From the NCBI RefSeq assembly GCF_016889805.1, contig NZ_CP069535.1:1240001-1304000 (forward strand): a DNA stretch of 64,000 nt, given 5' to 3'. Position 1 is the first letter of the stretch. Each line of letters starts with the position of its first letter. Positions 1-8,612 of the stretch are shown piece after piece. The position numbers and the translations under genes were made by a program. This DNA is from Rhodanobacter sp. FDAARGOS 1247 (GTDB lineage Bacteria; Pseudomonadota; Gammaproteobacteria; Xanthomonadales; Rhodanobacteraceae). Below the pieces are notes generated by a model. It had not been told where the DNA came from, did no database searches, and saw only the letters and a program-made list of their open reading frames with translations.

Positions 1-1
1 G

Positions 2-1177
2 GCGTGGAAGTACACCGCCTTGCGCGGCCTGGCCCAGCGCCGCTTCGCCCACGGCGACGCGGCCGCGTCCGGCCGCGCCGTCGCTTCTTCGCTGCTGGCC
101 CTGCCCGGCGTCGAGGGCGCGCGACTGGTCTTCGTCAACGGCGTGTTCCGGGCCGATTTGTCGACGCTGGACGCGCTGCCCGACGGACTCACCCTGCAGC
201 CGCTGTCGCGCGTGTTGAAGGACGACGCCGAGCCGTTGCGCTTCGGCTGGTCGCGATCCGCTACCCGTGCCGAGGCGCACGGTGCCGCCGATGCCTTCGC
301 GCGGATCAACGCCGCCAGCGCCGCCGACGGCGTGGTGCTGCGCGTGGCCGCCCGCGCCACGATCGCGGCGCCGGTGCAGCTGGTCTTCTTCGGTGCGGAC
401 GGCGAGGCGGAACTGGCCTGGCATGCGCGCAACCTGATCGAGCTGGGCGAGGGCGCGTCGCTCACCCTGGTCGAGCAGCACCTTGGCGACGGCGGTCAGG
501 CGCAACTGGCCACCTTCGTCAGCGACATCCATGTGGGCGCGGGCGCAAAGCTGCATCACGTCATGCTGCAGAACGCGGCGTCGGCGGCGAACCTGATCCG
601 GCACAGCCACCTGCGCCTGCAGGCGCGCAGCGAAGCGACCCTGCACGTGGTCGAGCTGGGCGGCGCCCTGGTGCGCCACGACCTGCAGGTCGAACTGCTG
701 GGCGACGAGGCGAAGCTGCACACGCGCGGCGTGTTCATGCCGCACGGGCGCCAGCACATCGACACTCAGCTGGCGATCCGCCACCAGGCGCTGAACACCG
801 CTTCCAGCTCGAACTGGCGCGGCGTGGCCAACGATCGTGCCCGTGGCGTGTTCCGCGGCGCCATCGTGGTGGCGCCCGGTGCCGACGGCAGCGACGCCAG
901 CCTCAGCAACAAGAACCTGCTGCTGTCGGCGGGTGCCGAGATCGACACCAAGCCCGAGCTGGAAATCTACGCCGACGAAGTGCAGGCCGCCCACGGCGCC
1001 ACGGTCGGCCAACTCGACGAGCGTTCGCTGTTCTACCTGCGCTCGCGCGGCATCCCGCTGGCCGAGGCGCGCGCGCTGCTGACCGCCGCGTTCTGCCGCG
1101 CGGTGCTGGATGACCTGCCGAACCCCGAACTGCGCGAACACCTGGCCAGCCTGCTGATCGCACAATTGCCGGAATGA
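2..1177 (+). CDS. sufD: SufD, Fe-S cluster assembly scaffold subunit (5' end outside window)
   Basis: SufD works with SufB and SufC in the SufBC2D scaffold that builds Fe-S clusters in the cytoplasm. The reading frame is open to the left edge and already reads AWKYTALRGLAQRRF there, the conserved WKYT segment near the N-terminus of SufD, so the start codon lies upstream of the window. The C-terminal signature AHGATVGQLDERSLFYLRSRG is present. Its His matches the cluster-assembly His of E. coli SufD (H360), while the preceding E. coli Cys358 position is Ala here. About 391 residues are visible, against roughly 420-440 for a full protein. sufS follows on the same strand after a palindromic intergenic repeat, as expected for the end of a SUF operon. 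Confidence 0.93.
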   Translation, partial: AWKYTALRGLAQRRFAHGDAAASGRAVASSLLALPGVEGARLVFVNGVFRADLSTLDALPDGLTLQPLSRVLKDDAEPLRFGWSRSATRAEAHGAADAFARINAASAADGVVLRVAARATIAAPVQLVFFGADGEAELAWHARNLIELGEGASLTLVEQHLGDGGQAQLATFVSDIHVGAGAKLHHVMLQNAASAANLIRHSHLRLQARSEATLHVVELGGALVRHDLQVELLGDEAKLHTRGVFMPHGRQHIDTQLAIRHQALNTASSSNWRGVANDRARGVFRGAIVVAPGADGSDASLSNKNLLLSAGAEIDTKPELEIYADEVQAAHGATVGQLDERSLFYLRSRGIPLAEARALLTAAFCRAVLDDLPNPELREHLASLLIAQLPE

Positions 1178-1184
1178 TGTTTAT

Positions 1185-1283
1185 CTCCTCCCCTTGCCTG
1201 CAGGGGGAGGCTGGGAGGGGGTAGTGCTCTCGCGGCAAAGAGCGACCCCACCCCAACCCTCCCCTGCAGGCAGGGGAGGGAGC
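1185..1283. repeat. REP-like GC-rich inverted repeat between sufD and sufS
   Basis: The 123-base gap between sufD and sufS is almost entirely a large imperfect palindrome. A left arm at 1185-1223 (core CTTGCCTGCAGGGGGAGG) is mirrored by a right arm at 1245-1283 (core CCCTCCCCTGCAGGCAGG), and a smaller GCTCT/AGAGC stem sits between them. A single diverged half-copy of the same pattern occurs at about 37429-37492. This looks like a dispersed extragenic palindromic repeat. Inside an operon it could form a strong RNA hairpin that sets the ratio of SufD to SufS messages, but that role is inferred. Confidence 0.75.
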
Positions 1284-1300
1284 CAACCGGATTCCCTTGA

Positions 1301-2545
1301 ATGAACACCACAGCCAGCCCCGCCACCGTCTTCGACATCCAGCGCATCCGCGCGGACTTCCCGCTGCTGTCGCGCACGGTGCATGGCAAGCCGCTGGTGT
1401 ATTTCGACAACGCGAACACCAGCCAGAAACCGTTGCCGGTGATCGAGGCGATGAACGAGCACTACCGCGAGCACAACGCCAACGTGTCGCGCGCGGTGCA
1501 CCAGTTGGGCGAGGAAGCCACCGCGGCGTACGAAGGCGCGCGCGACAAGCTGGCGCGCTTCATCAACGCGCCGTCGCGCAACGAGGTGGTCCTTACCTCC
1601 GGCACCACCCAGGCCACCAACCTGGTGGCCTACAGTCATGCCCTGCCGCGGCTGCAGCCGGGCGACGCGATCCTCACCACGGTGATGGAGCACCACGCCA
1701 ACATCGTGCCGTGGCAGCTGGTCGCCCAGCGCAGCGGCGCCACGCTGAAGGCTGCGCCGATCGACCAGCGCGGCGAGCTGATCCTCGAGCAGTACATCGC
1801 GATGCTGACGCCGGAAGTGAAGCTGGCCTGCGTCACCCAGGTTTCCAACGTGCTGGGCACGGTCAACCCGGTGCGCGAGATCGCCCGCGAGTGCAGGAAG
1901 CGGGGCATCGCGCTGCTGGTGGACGGTTCGCAGGCGGTACCGCACCGGCCGGTCGACGTGCAGGCGCTGGGTTGCGACTTCTATGCGTTGACCGGGCACA
2001 AGATGCTCGGCCCCACCGGCACCGGCGCGCTGTGGGCCAGGCGCGAGCATCTCGATGCGATGCCGCCGTTCTTCGGTGGCGGCGAGATGATCCGCGAGGT
2101 GCGTTTCGACGGCACCAGCTTCGCCGAGGCGCCGCACAAGTTCGAGGCGGGCACGCCGAACATCGCCGGCTTCGTGGGCCTGTCCGCCGCGATCGACTAC
2201 TACGAGTCGGTGGGCTTCGAGGCAATTCATGCGTGGGAACAGCAGTTGCTGGCCTACGCCACCGAACGCCTGCGCGAGATTCCCGGCCTGCGCATCATCG
2301 GCGAGGCGGCCGAGAAGGAACCGGTGATCTCGTTCCTGATCGACGGCACCCAGGCGACCGACCTGGCCACCTTGCTGGACCTGCAGGGGGTGGCGGTGCG
2401 CTCCGGCCATCACTGCGCGCATCCGCTGATGCAGTTCTTCGGCGTGCCGTCCACCTTGCGTGCCTCGCTGGCGTTCTACAACACGCGCGAGGAAGTCGAT
2501 GCCTTCATCGTGGCCCTGCTCAAGGTGCGCAAGCTGCTGATGTGA
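1301..2545 (+). CDS. sufS: SufS cysteine desulfurase
   Basis: SufS is a PLP enzyme that takes sulfur from cysteine and passes it, usually through SufE or SufU, to the SufBCD scaffold. The 414-residue protein has the family's usual length. The PLP lysine is K234 in TGHKMLGPTGTGALW. The persulfide-forming cysteine is C372 in SGHHCAHP, a small variation on the common AGHHCAQP. The substrate and PLP pocket motif TSGTTQATNLVA is near residue 100 and EHHANIVPW near 131. The ATG at 1301 sits just after the palindromic repeat. It belongs to the same operon as sufD, and no sufE is visible downstream within the window. Confidence 0.97.
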   Translation: MNTTASPATVFDIQRIRADFPLLSRTVHGKPLVYFDNANTSQKPLPVIEAMNEHYREHNANVSRAVHQLGEEATAAYEGARDKLARFINAPSRNEVVLTSGTTQATNLVAYSHALPRLQPGDAILTTVMEHHANIVPWQLVAQRSGATLKAAPIDQRGELILEQYIAMLTPEVKLACVTQVSNVLGTVNPVREIARECRKRGIALLVDGSQAVPHRPVDVQALGCDFYALTGHKMLGPTGTGALWARREHLDAMPPFFGGGEMIREVRFDGTSFAEAPHKFEAGTPNIAGFVGLSAAIDYYESVGFEAIHAWEQQLLAYATERLREIPGLRIIGEAAEKEPVISFLIDGTQATDLATLLDLQGVAVRSGHHCAHPLMQFFGVPSTLRASLAFYNTREEVDAFIVALLKVRKLLM

Positions 2546-2632
2546 AGCGGCCAGCTTTTCGTGGTCGCAAGCATGGCTCTTCCGGCCCGCGCAAGGCATC
2601 ATGGTCGGCAGCTTTCCCTGTGTAGTCCACCC

Positions 2633-3547
2633 ATGCTTGCCTTCCTGCCTTCCGTGCTGCGCATCCCGCTGGCGATGCTGCTGCTCCTGCTGAATATCCT
2701 GTTGCACGTGCTGCCGCTGTTCGCCCTTGCGCTGCTCAAGGTGGTCATTCCGCTTGGCTTCGTGCGCCGCCCGCTTTCGCGCGCGCTGGTGCTGATCGCG
2801 GAAAGCTGGATCGGCGTCAACAACGTCCTGTTCGGCGTGTTCACCTGCATCCGCTGGCAAGTCGAGGGGCTGGAAGGGCTGCACCACGACCGGAGCTACC
2901 TGGTGCTGAGCAACCACCAGAGCTGGGTCGACATTCCGGTGCTGCAGAAGGTGTTCAACCGGCGCATTCCGTTCATGCGCTTCTTCCTGAAGCAGGAACT
3001 GATATGGGTGCCGCTGCTGGGCCAGGCGTGGTGGGCGCTGGATTTCCCTTTCATGAAACGCTACTCGCGGCAGACCCTGCTGCGTCATCCCGAATTGCAG
3101 GGCAAGGATCGCGAGGCGACCCGCAAGGCCTGCGAGAAATTCCGGCACATGCCGGTGTCGGTGATGAATTTTGCCGAGGGCACGCGCTTCACGCCGGCCA
3201 AGCACGACGCGCAGTCGTCCCCTTATCAGTATCTGCTGCGGCCCAAGGCCGGCGGCGTGGCCTTCGTGCTCGACGCGATGGGCGAGGCCCTGCAAGCGAT
3301 CGTCGACGTCACCATCGTCTACCCGGAAGGCCCGTGCACGATGATGGACCTGATCGCCGGGCGCGTGCACGACATTCGCGTGCATGTGCGCGAGCGTGCG
3401 ATCGATGCCGGGCTGCTCGGCAGCTACGACGAGGACGCGGCCTTCCGTGGCCGGGTCAAGGCGTGGATGAATGGCCTGTGGAGCGACAAGGACGCCCAGG
3501 CCGCTCGCATGCAATCGGCCGCCGCCGGCACGACCAAGGGAGACTGA
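2633..3547 (+). CDS. YihG/PlsC-like 1-acylglycerol-3-phosphate acyltransferase
   Basis: This is a predicted membrane acyltransferase of 304 residues that transfers an acyl chain to lysophosphatidic acid or a similar lysophospholipid. The N-terminus is strongly hydrophobic (MLAFLPSVLRIPLAMLLLLL). The catalytic NHxxxxD box is NHQSWVD near residue 96, and a second block is FAEGTRFTPAKH. Length and segments such as FMKRYSRQTLLRHPE resemble E. coli YihG more than PlsC. I chose the ATG at 2633, directly before the hydrophobic stretch. The frame is open further upstream to 2561 but that extension is Arg/Pro-rich and not family-like. The gene is separated from panE by one base, so the two are probably cotranscribed. 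Confidence 0.88.
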   Translation: MLAFLPSVLRIPLAMLLLLLNILLHVLPLFALALLKVVIPLGFVRRPLSRALVLIAESWIGVNNVLFGVFTCIRWQVEGLEGLHHDRSYLVLSNHQSWVDIPVLQKVFNRRIPFMRFFLKQELIWVPLLGQAWWALDFPFMKRYSRQTLLRHPELQGKDREATRKACEKFRHMPVSVMNFAEGTRFTPAKHDAQSSPYQYLLRPKAGGVAFVLDAMGEALQAIVDVTIVYPEGPCTMMDLIAGRVHDIRVHVRERAIDAGLLGSYDEDAAFRGRVKAWMNGLWSDKDAQAARMQSAAAGTTKGD

Positions 3548-3548
3548 C

Positions 3549-4478
3549 ATGCGCATCCTGATCGTGGGTGCCGGCGCCACCGGCGGCTACTTCGGCGGAC
3601 GCCTGCTGCAGCACGGACGCGACGTGACCTTCCTGGTTCGCGAAGCCCGGGCGCGGCAGCTGGCGCAGCACGGCCTGGTGATCCGCAGCGCCACCGGTGA
3701 CGCCGAGCTGCCGGCGCCGCCCACGCTGACCACCGGCGAGCTGCGCGATCCGTTCGACCTGATCGTGCTCGGCTGCAAGGCGTACGGGCTGGAACAGGCG
3801 ATGACCGACATCGCCCCGGCGGTCGGGCCGCGGACGGCGATCCTGCCGCTGCTCAACGGCATGCGCCAACTGGATCTGCTGGACGCGAAATTCGGCGCCG
3901 AGCACGTGCTGGGCGGCCAGTGCGTGATCTCCGCCACGCTCGATGCGCACGGCGCGGTGCAGCACCTCAACACGCTGCACGGGCTCACCTTCGGCGAGCG
4001 CGACGGCAGCGCCTCGCCGCGGATGCAGGCGATTGTCGAGGCCTTCGCCGACGCGGGGTTCGACTCGCGCCCCAGCAGCAACGTGGTGCAGGAGATGTGG
4101 GACAAGTGGATCTTTCTCGCCACGCTGGCCGGCATCACCTGCCTGCTGCGCGGCGCGGTCGGCGAGATCGTCGCCGCTCCCGGCGGCCGCGCGGCGACGC
4201 TGGCCCTGCTGGAGGAATGCCGCGCGGTGGCGGAGCGGGCGGGACATGCACCCGGCGAGCGCGTGCTCGAGCGTGCCCGCGCTGCGCTCACCGAGCCGGG
4301 CTCGGCGCTGGCCGCCTCGATGCTGCGCGACCTGCAGCACGGCTATCCGATCGAGGCCGACCATGTGATCGGCGACATGCTGGCGCGTTCCGGCCGTCCT
4401 GCCGACGAGGTTTCGCTGCTCGCCACTGTCTACGCCCACCTGAAGATCTACGAAGCGGGACGCAAGCCAGGCGCGTGA
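3549..4478 (+). CDS. panE: 2-dehydropantoate 2-reductase family protein (ApbA/PanE)
   Basis: Family members reduce ketopantoate to pantoate with NADPH for pantothenate and CoA synthesis. The 309-residue protein starts with the Rossmann motif GAGATGGYFGG (residues 7-17) and has the C-terminal ApbA/PanE helical domain, including the conserved segment WDKWIFLATLAGITCLLRG near 180. Start: the ATG at 3549 lies one base after the upstream stop and is preceded by AAGGGA. Many genomes carry several PanE-like paralogues of unproven substrate, so the reaction is likely rather than certain. It appears translationally linked to the acyltransferase gene. The 64 bases to the next gene show no clear terminator. 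Confidence 0.82.
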   Translation: MRILIVGAGATGGYFGGRLLQHGRDVTFLVREARARQLAQHGLVIRSATGDAELPAPPTLTTGELRDPFDLIVLGCKAYGLEQAMTDIAPAVGPRTAILPLLNGMRQLDLLDAKFGAEHVLGGQCVISATLDAHGAVQHLNTLHGLTFGERDGSASPRMQAIVEAFADAGFDSRPSSNVVQEMWDKWIFLATLAGITCLLRGAVGEIVAAPGGRAATLALLEECRAVAERAGHAPGERVLERARAALTEPGSALAASMLRDLQHGYPIEADHVIGDMLARSGRPADEVSLLATVYAHLKIYEAGRKPGA

Positions 4479-4542
4479 GCCTGGGCAGCAAGGCTGTTTC
4501 AGGTCATGGTGGAAGCGGCAGACCACGCATTATGATTCGCGC

Positions 4543-5091
4543 ATGACCGAACCGACTCTCCCCGTTTTCCGTCCGGCATCGAGTGCCGATGTCGATGCCA
4601 TCGTGGCCCTGGTCGAATCGGCCTACCGTGGCGAGTCCGGCCTGCGCGGCTGGACCACCGAGTCGCACCTGCTCGACGGCCGCCGCACCGATGCGGCCGA
4701 CGTCGGCGCGCTGATCGGACGTCCCGACAGCCGCATCCTGATCGCCGAATGCGATGGCCGGATTAAGGCCAGCTGCCACATCGAGCGCCAGGGCGACGCC
4801 GGCTATTTCGGCATGTTCGCGGTCGACCCGAGCGGGCAGGGCAGCGGCCTGGGCAAGCAGGTGCTGGCGGAGGCCGAGCGGATCGCGCGCGAGGAGTGGC
4901 GCTGCCGTGCGATGCGCATGACGGTGATCGTGCAGCGCGAGGAACTGATCGCCTGGTACGGCCGTCGCGGTTACCGCCGCACCGGCGAATACCAGCCGTT
5001 CCCCTATGGCGACGAGCGCTTCGGCATTCCCCGTCGCGACGACTTGCGCTTCGAGGTGCTGCGCAAGGATTTCGACGAGGTGGCGGCATGA
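4543..5091 (+). CDS. GNAT family N-acetyltransferase
   Basis: A 182-residue acetyltransferase of the GNAT fold, which transfers acetyl from acetyl-CoA to an amine on an unknown substrate. The conserved motif A region is visible as FGMFAVDPSGQGSGLGKQVL around residues 90-110, where the QGSGLGK loop contacts the CoA pyrophosphate. A motif B-like WYGRRGYRRTGEYQPFPYG lies near residues 127-145. The stop codon overlaps the ATG of the Rieske gene (ATGA at 5088-5091), so the two are translationally coupled. The substrate cannot be told from sequence. Confidence 0.85.
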   Translation: MTEPTLPVFRPASSADVDAIVALVESAYRGESGLRGWTTESHLLDGRRTDAADVGALIGRPDSRILIAECDGRIKASCHIERQGDAGYFGMFAVDPSGQGSGLGKQVLAEAERIAREEWRCRAMRMTVIVQREELIAWYGRRGYRRTGEYQPFPYGDERFGIPRRDDLRFEVLRKDFDEVAA

Positions 5092-5402
5092 ACGGCTGGG
5101 TGAAAGTCGGCACCCGCAGCGACTTCCTGCCTGGCGAATACAAGGTGGTGTGGGACGGCGACACGCCGATCGCGGTGTACAACATCGACGGCGCGCTCTA
5201 CGCGGTCGAGGACACCTGCACCCACGACGGCGGCGACCTGGCCGGCGGCGAAGTGTACGACTTCGAGGTGGAATGCCCGCGCCACGGCGCCCGCTTCGAC
5301 CTGCGCACCGGCGCCGTGACCAAGCCACCGGCGTACGAGCCGATCGCCAGCTTCCCGGTGCGCGAGGAAGACGGCGCCATCTGGACCCGCGACGACCGCT
5401 GA
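5088..5402 (+). CDS. Small Rieske [2Fe-2S] ferredoxin-type protein
   Basis: A 104-residue protein made of a single Rieske domain. The cluster ligands are C44-T-H46 and C63-P-R-H66, the CxH...CxxH pattern of biphenyl-dioxygenase-type ferredoxins that carry electrons to oxygenases. The start overlaps the stop of the upstream acetyltransferase, which fixes the ATG at 5088 within a much longer open frame. In many proteobacteria a protein of this kind lies near suf genes and has been annotated as a non-heme iron oxygenase ferredoxin subunit. No oxygenase component is encoded beside it here, so its partner is unknown. Confidence 0.88.
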   Translation: MNGWVKVGTRSDFLPGEYKVVWDGDTPIAVYNIDGALYAVEDTCTHDGGDLAGGEVYDFEVECPRHGARFDLRTGAVTKPPAYEPIASFPVREEDGAIWTRDDR

Positions 5403-5435
5403 CGGGCCGTGCCAGGTGGAAAAAGCACGTCAGTT

Positions 5436-5465
5436 GTTGAGATTGATTCTTGTTTACTGTCTAAT
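5436..5465 (+). promoter_or_regulatory. Fur-box-like operator overlapping a sigma70-type promoter
   Basis: The sequence GTTGAGATTGATTCTTGTT (5436-5454) matches 14 of 19 positions of the consensus AATGAGAATGATTCTCATT by eye. It overlaps a candidate promoter with TTGAGA at 5437-5442, a 17-base spacer and TCTAAT at 5460-5465. Its position at the head of the PepSY-DUF2271-DUF4198-ApbE-flavoprotein operon suggests iron repression by Fur. This is inferred from sequence similarity only. Confidence 0.6.
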
Positions 5466-5570
5466 GGCGGCATCCGCGCGGCCGGCTCGCCGCCGCCGCG
5501 CATCGCATGAATGGCCCTTGCCTGTCGCCGCATCCGCGCGGCGTGGCAGGGGTGCGAGCCACGGACACCG

Positions 5571-6212
5571 ATGGGACAGTCGCCAGCACAATTCGAATCC
5601 GCCACACCGCAACGCCGCGCGTTCTGGATGCGGCAACTGCACCAGTGGCACTGGATCAGTTCGGCGCTGTGCCTGATCGGCCTGTTGTTGTTCGCACTGA
5701 CCGGGATCACGCTGAACCATGCGCGGCAGATCGAGGCCACGCCGCAGGTGACCCATCGCAACCTCGTGTTGCCCACGGAGCTGCGTGTTGCGGTCGGCGG
5801 CGATGATGCGCGCAAGGCCGCGCTGCCGACGGCGGTAGGCGCGTGGCTCGACGATCAGTTGCAGGCGCACGTAGCCGGCCGCGTGGCTGAGTGGTCGGCG
5901 GACGAGGTCTACCTGTCGCTGCCGCGCCCCGGCGGCGACGGCTGGCTCAGCATCGACCGCGCCAGCGGCGCCGTCGAATACGAGCTGACCCGGCGCGGCG
6001 CGATCGCCTATCTCAACGACCTGCACAAGGGTCGCAACGCGGGCGCGGCATGGAGCTGGTTCCTCGACGTGTTCGCGCTGGCCTGCCTGGTGTTCGCGAT
6101 CACCGGCTTGTTCCTGCTGAAACTCCACGCCGCGCGGCGCACCTCCACCTGGCCGCTGGTGAGCCTGGGCCTGGTGCTGCCGGTGGTGCTGGCGCTGCTC
6201 TTCATCCATTGA
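5571..6212 (+). CDS. PepSY-associated transmembrane protein of a flavin/iron operon
   Basis: A 213-residue membrane protein of the PepSY-associated TM type. One membrane helix follows HQWHWISS (about residues 30-46), a periplasmic PepSY-like region lies between, and two helices occur near the C-terminus (WFLDVFALACLVFAITGLF and a following LVSLGLVLPVVLALLF). Its first gene position behind a Fur-like site and upstream of ApbE and an NADPH flavoprotein suggests a role in moving electrons across the inner membrane, possibly for Fe(III) reduction. I chose the ATG at 5571; a second candidate is the Met before RQLHQWHW at 5628. No strong ribosome-binding site distinguishes them. Confidence 0.75.
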   Translation: MGQSPAQFESATPQRRAFWMRQLHQWHWISSALCLIGLLLFALTGITLNHARQIEATPQVTHRNLVLPTELRVAVGGDDARKAALPTAVGAWLDDQLQAHVAGRVAEWSADEVYLSLPRPGGDGWLSIDRASGAVEYELTRRGAIAYLNDLHKGRNAGAAWSWFLDVFALACLVFAITGLFLLKLHAARRTSTWPLVSLGLVLPVVLALLFIH

Positions 6213-6226
6213 ACGGAATTCCCGCG

Positions 6227-6742
6227 ATGCGTCGTCTGCTGCTTTCCTGTTTCGCCCTGGCCCTGGCCACGCCGCTGGCCGCGGCCGAGCTGAACCTCAC
6301 CGTGCAGATTCCCGAGCAGAAGGTGGCCGAATACCACCGGCCGTACACCGCGATCTGGATCGAGCGCGCCGACCGCAGCGTGGCTGCCCAGCTGGCCGTT
6401 TGGTACGCACAGAAGGACAGCAAGGAGGGTGCCGGCAACAAGTGGCTGCTCGACCTGCGCCAGTGGTGGCGCCGCGGGGGTCGCGAGCTGGCGTTGCCCG
6501 TGGATGGCGTCTCCGGCGCCACCCGGCCCGCCGGGCAGCACCGGTTGAACTTCGTCGACGGCCAGGCGCCGCTAGGCACCCTGGCCGCGGGTGACTACGT
6601 GCTGGTCGTGGAGGCGGCCCGCGAAGTCGGCGGGCGCGAAGTGGTGCGTGTGCCGTTCACCTGGCCGGGTGCCACCACGCAGCACCTGACCGCACGGGGC
6701 AGCAGCGAACTCGGCGCGGTCAGCCTCGACATCAACCCCTGA
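6227..6742 (+). CDS. DUF2271 periplasmic protein with an ApbE flavinylation motif
   Basis: A 171-residue exported protein. The signal peptide is MRRLLLSCFALALATPLAAA and the mature part matches DUF2271 in size and in segments such as YTAIWIERADRSV and KWLLDLRQWWR. Residues 93-100 read DGVSGATR, which fits the D-x-x-(S/T)-G-A-T consensus to which ApbE attaches FMN through a phosphoester on the Thr (T99 here). The apbE gene lies two genes downstream in the same operon. The protein is therefore probably a periplasmic FMN carrier. The start is 14 bases after the PepSY stop. Family membership is a pattern call, and flavinylation is predicted, not shown. Confidence 0.8.
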   Translation: MRRLLLSCFALALATPLAAAELNLTVQIPEQKVAEYHRPYTAIWIERADRSVAAQLAVWYAQKDSKEGAGNKWLLDLRQWWRRGGRELALPVDGVSGATRPAGQHRLNFVDGQAPLGTLAAGDYVLVVEAAREVGGREVVRVPFTWPGATTQHLTARGSSELGAVSLDINP

Positions 6743-6771
6743 ATCCCGTTACCGAACTGCCCGGAGTGAAC

Positions 6772-7584
6772 ATGCACAAGCGCACCCTGAAATGGATCGT
6801 CCTGGCTGCGGCGATCGCCGCACCGCTGGCGGCGCAGGCGCACAAGATGTGGCTGCTGCCGTCGGCCACCAATGTCGCCGGCGCCGATCCGTGGGTCACC
6901 GTGGATGCGGCGATCTCGAACGACCTGTTCCATCCCGACCATCACGCGGCGTCGCTGGAGCAGCTGGTGATCACCGCGCCGGACGGCCAGACGGCCAAAC
7001 CGGCGAATGAGGCCGTCGGCAAATATCGCAGCGTGTTCGACCTGCAACTGAACCAGCAGGGCACGTACAAGCTGGCGCTGGTCAGCAGCGGCCTGTCTGC
7101 CAGCTACGAGCTGGACGGCCAGAAAAAGCGCTGGCGGGGCAAGGCCGACGAACTGCGCTCGGCCATCCCCAGCGCGGCGAAGAACGTGCAGGTGACGGCG
7201 TCCAGCAATCGGGTGGAAACCTTCATCAGCAACGGCAAGCCGAACGAAACCGCGCTGAAACCCACCGGGCAGGGCCTGGAACTGGTGCCGGTCACCCGCG
7301 TCACCGACCTGGTCGCCGGCGAACCGGCCACATTCCAGCTGTTGCTGGACGGCAAGCCGGCCGGCGACCTCCGGGTCAGCGCGATCGCCGGCGCCACCCG
7401 CTACCGCAACGCACAGGACGAGATCACCGCGCAGACCGGCAGGGACGGCAAGTTCCAGCTGACCTGGCCGCATGCGGGGATGTACTGGATCAACGCCGCG
7501 ACGCAGGACGGCAACAGCGGCAGCAAGCTCGCCAGCAAGCGCCGCCTGTCGTATACGGCGACGCTCGAAGTGCTGCCCGAGTAA
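6772..7584 (+). CDS. DUF4198 periplasmic protein
   Basis: A 270-residue exported protein with a signal peptide (MHKRTLKWIVLAAAIAAPL, cleavage near AQAH) followed by HKMWLLPSATNVAG, the typical opening of DUF4198 proteins, where the mature N-terminal His has been discussed as a metal ligand in related NikM-like proteins. I chose the ATG at 6772, preceded by GGAG; a GTG two codons earlier is possible. It lies between DUF2271 and apbE with short gaps, so it is part of the same operon. The likely role is metal binding or support of the periplasmic redox chain; the exact function is unknown. Confidence 0.75.
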   Translation: MHKRTLKWIVLAAAIAAPLAAQAHKMWLLPSATNVAGADPWVTVDAAISNDLFHPDHHAASLEQLVITAPDGQTAKPANEAVGKYRSVFDLQLNQQGTYKLALVSSGLSASYELDGQKKRWRGKADELRSAIPSAAKNVQVTASSNRVETFISNGKPNETALKPTGQGLELVPVTRVTDLVAGEPATFQLLLDGKPAGDLRVSAIAGATRYRNAQDEITAQTGRDGKFQLTWPHAGMYWINAATQDGNSGSKLASKRRLSYTATLEVLPE

Positions 7585-7589
7585 GCAGG

Positions 7590-8612
7590 ATGTCGTTGCT
7601 GCGTCTGGCCGTCTGTTTGATCTTCTTGACCGTCGCCGCGCCGGTGGCGGCGCAGCTGCAGCGTCTGGACGGCCAGACCATGGGCACCACCTGGTCGGTG
7701 CAACTGGTGCTGCCGTCCGCGCAATCGGCGGAACAGGTGCGGCGGGGCATCCAGGCCGAACTGGATCGCGTGGACGGCCAGATGAGCACGTACCGGCCGC
7801 AGTCGGAGCTGTCGCGTTTCAATCGTGCGCCGGCCGGCAGCTGGCAGGCCTTGCCGCCGGAGTTCTTCGAGGTCTTGCAGCATGCATTGCAGCTGGCGAA
7901 AGACAGTGAGGGCGCGTACGACCCGACCGTGGGACCGCTGGTGAATCTGTGGGGCTTCGGCCCCGACCAGCGGCCGCGGCAACCGCCGACGGCAGCGGCG
8001 ATCGAGCAGGCGAAGGCGCGCGTCGGCTGGTGGAAGCTGAAGCTCGATCCGGTCGCTCATCGTGCATGGCAGCCGGGCGGGGTCTGCGTGGACCTGTCCG
8101 CGGTGGCCAAGGGTTACGGCGTCGACCAGGTCGGCCGCTACCTGCAGCGGATCGGTGCGACGACGTGGCTGGTCGAGGTCGGTGGCGAACTGAAGGCGCA
8201 CGGCCGCAAGCCGGATGGCATGCCGTGGCGGGTCGGCATTGAGCGGCCCGATGCGGCAGCCGGCGCGGTGAACGCCGCCGACGAACTGGTACGCACGATC
8301 GAACTGGACGAGCGCGCGATCGCCACCTCGGGCGACTATCGTCACGTGTTCGAGGACAACGGACGGTTCTATTCGCACCACATCGATCCGCGCAACGGCT
8401 GGCCGGTGCCCCACCAAGTGGCCTCGGTCAGCGTGCTGGCCGACGACGCCATGCAGGCTGACCCGCTGGGCACCACGCTCAGCGTGCTCGGCGCCGAGCG
8501 CGGCATGGCCTACGCGCGCCGACACGGTCTGGCCGTGCTGATGATCGTGCGCACCGCGCAGGGTTTCGAGCAGCGGATGTCGCCGGCGTTCGCGGCGGAG
8601 CTGCGCCGATGA
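7590..8612 (+). CDS. apbE: FAD:protein FMN transferase (ApbE)
   Basis: ApbE splits FAD and attaches FMN covalently to Thr or Ser of exported flavoproteins in the periplasm. The 340-residue protein has a signal peptide (MSLLRLAVCLIFLTVAAPVA). Family motifs present are GQTMGTTWSVQ at the mature N-terminus, DLSAVAKGYGVDQV near 170, VEVGGELKAHG, ATSGDYRHVF and HIDPRNGWPV. The Mg-binding Asp-Thr region is DDAMQADPLGTTLSVLG. The gene starts five bases after DUF4198, and the flavoprotein gene overlaps its stop (ATGA). The nearest likely client in the operon is the DUF2271 protein with its DGVSGAT motif. Confidence 0.95.
   Translation: MSLLRLAVCLIFLTVAAPVAAQLQRLDGQTMGTTWSVQLVLPSAQSAEQVRRGIQAELDRVDGQMSTYRPQSELSRFNRAPAGSWQALPPEFFEVLQHALQLAKDSEGAYDPTVGPLVNLWGFGPDQRPRQPPTAAAIEQAKARVGWWKLKLDPVAHRAWQPGGVCVDLSAVAKGYGVDQVGRYLQRIGATTWLVEVGGELKAHGRKPDGMPWRVGIERPDAAAGAVNAADELVRTIELDERAIATSGDYRHVFEDNGRFYSHHIDPRNGWPVPHQVASVSVLADDAMQADPLGTTLSVLGAERGMAYARRHGLAVLMIVRTAQGFEQRMSPAFAAELRR

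Noticed and set aside
1181..3580. A long minus-strand open frame opposite sufS and the acyltransferase
   Set aside because: High GC content creates long antisense frames. The translation is Arg/His/Gln-rich without motifs, and the plus-strand genes are well supported.
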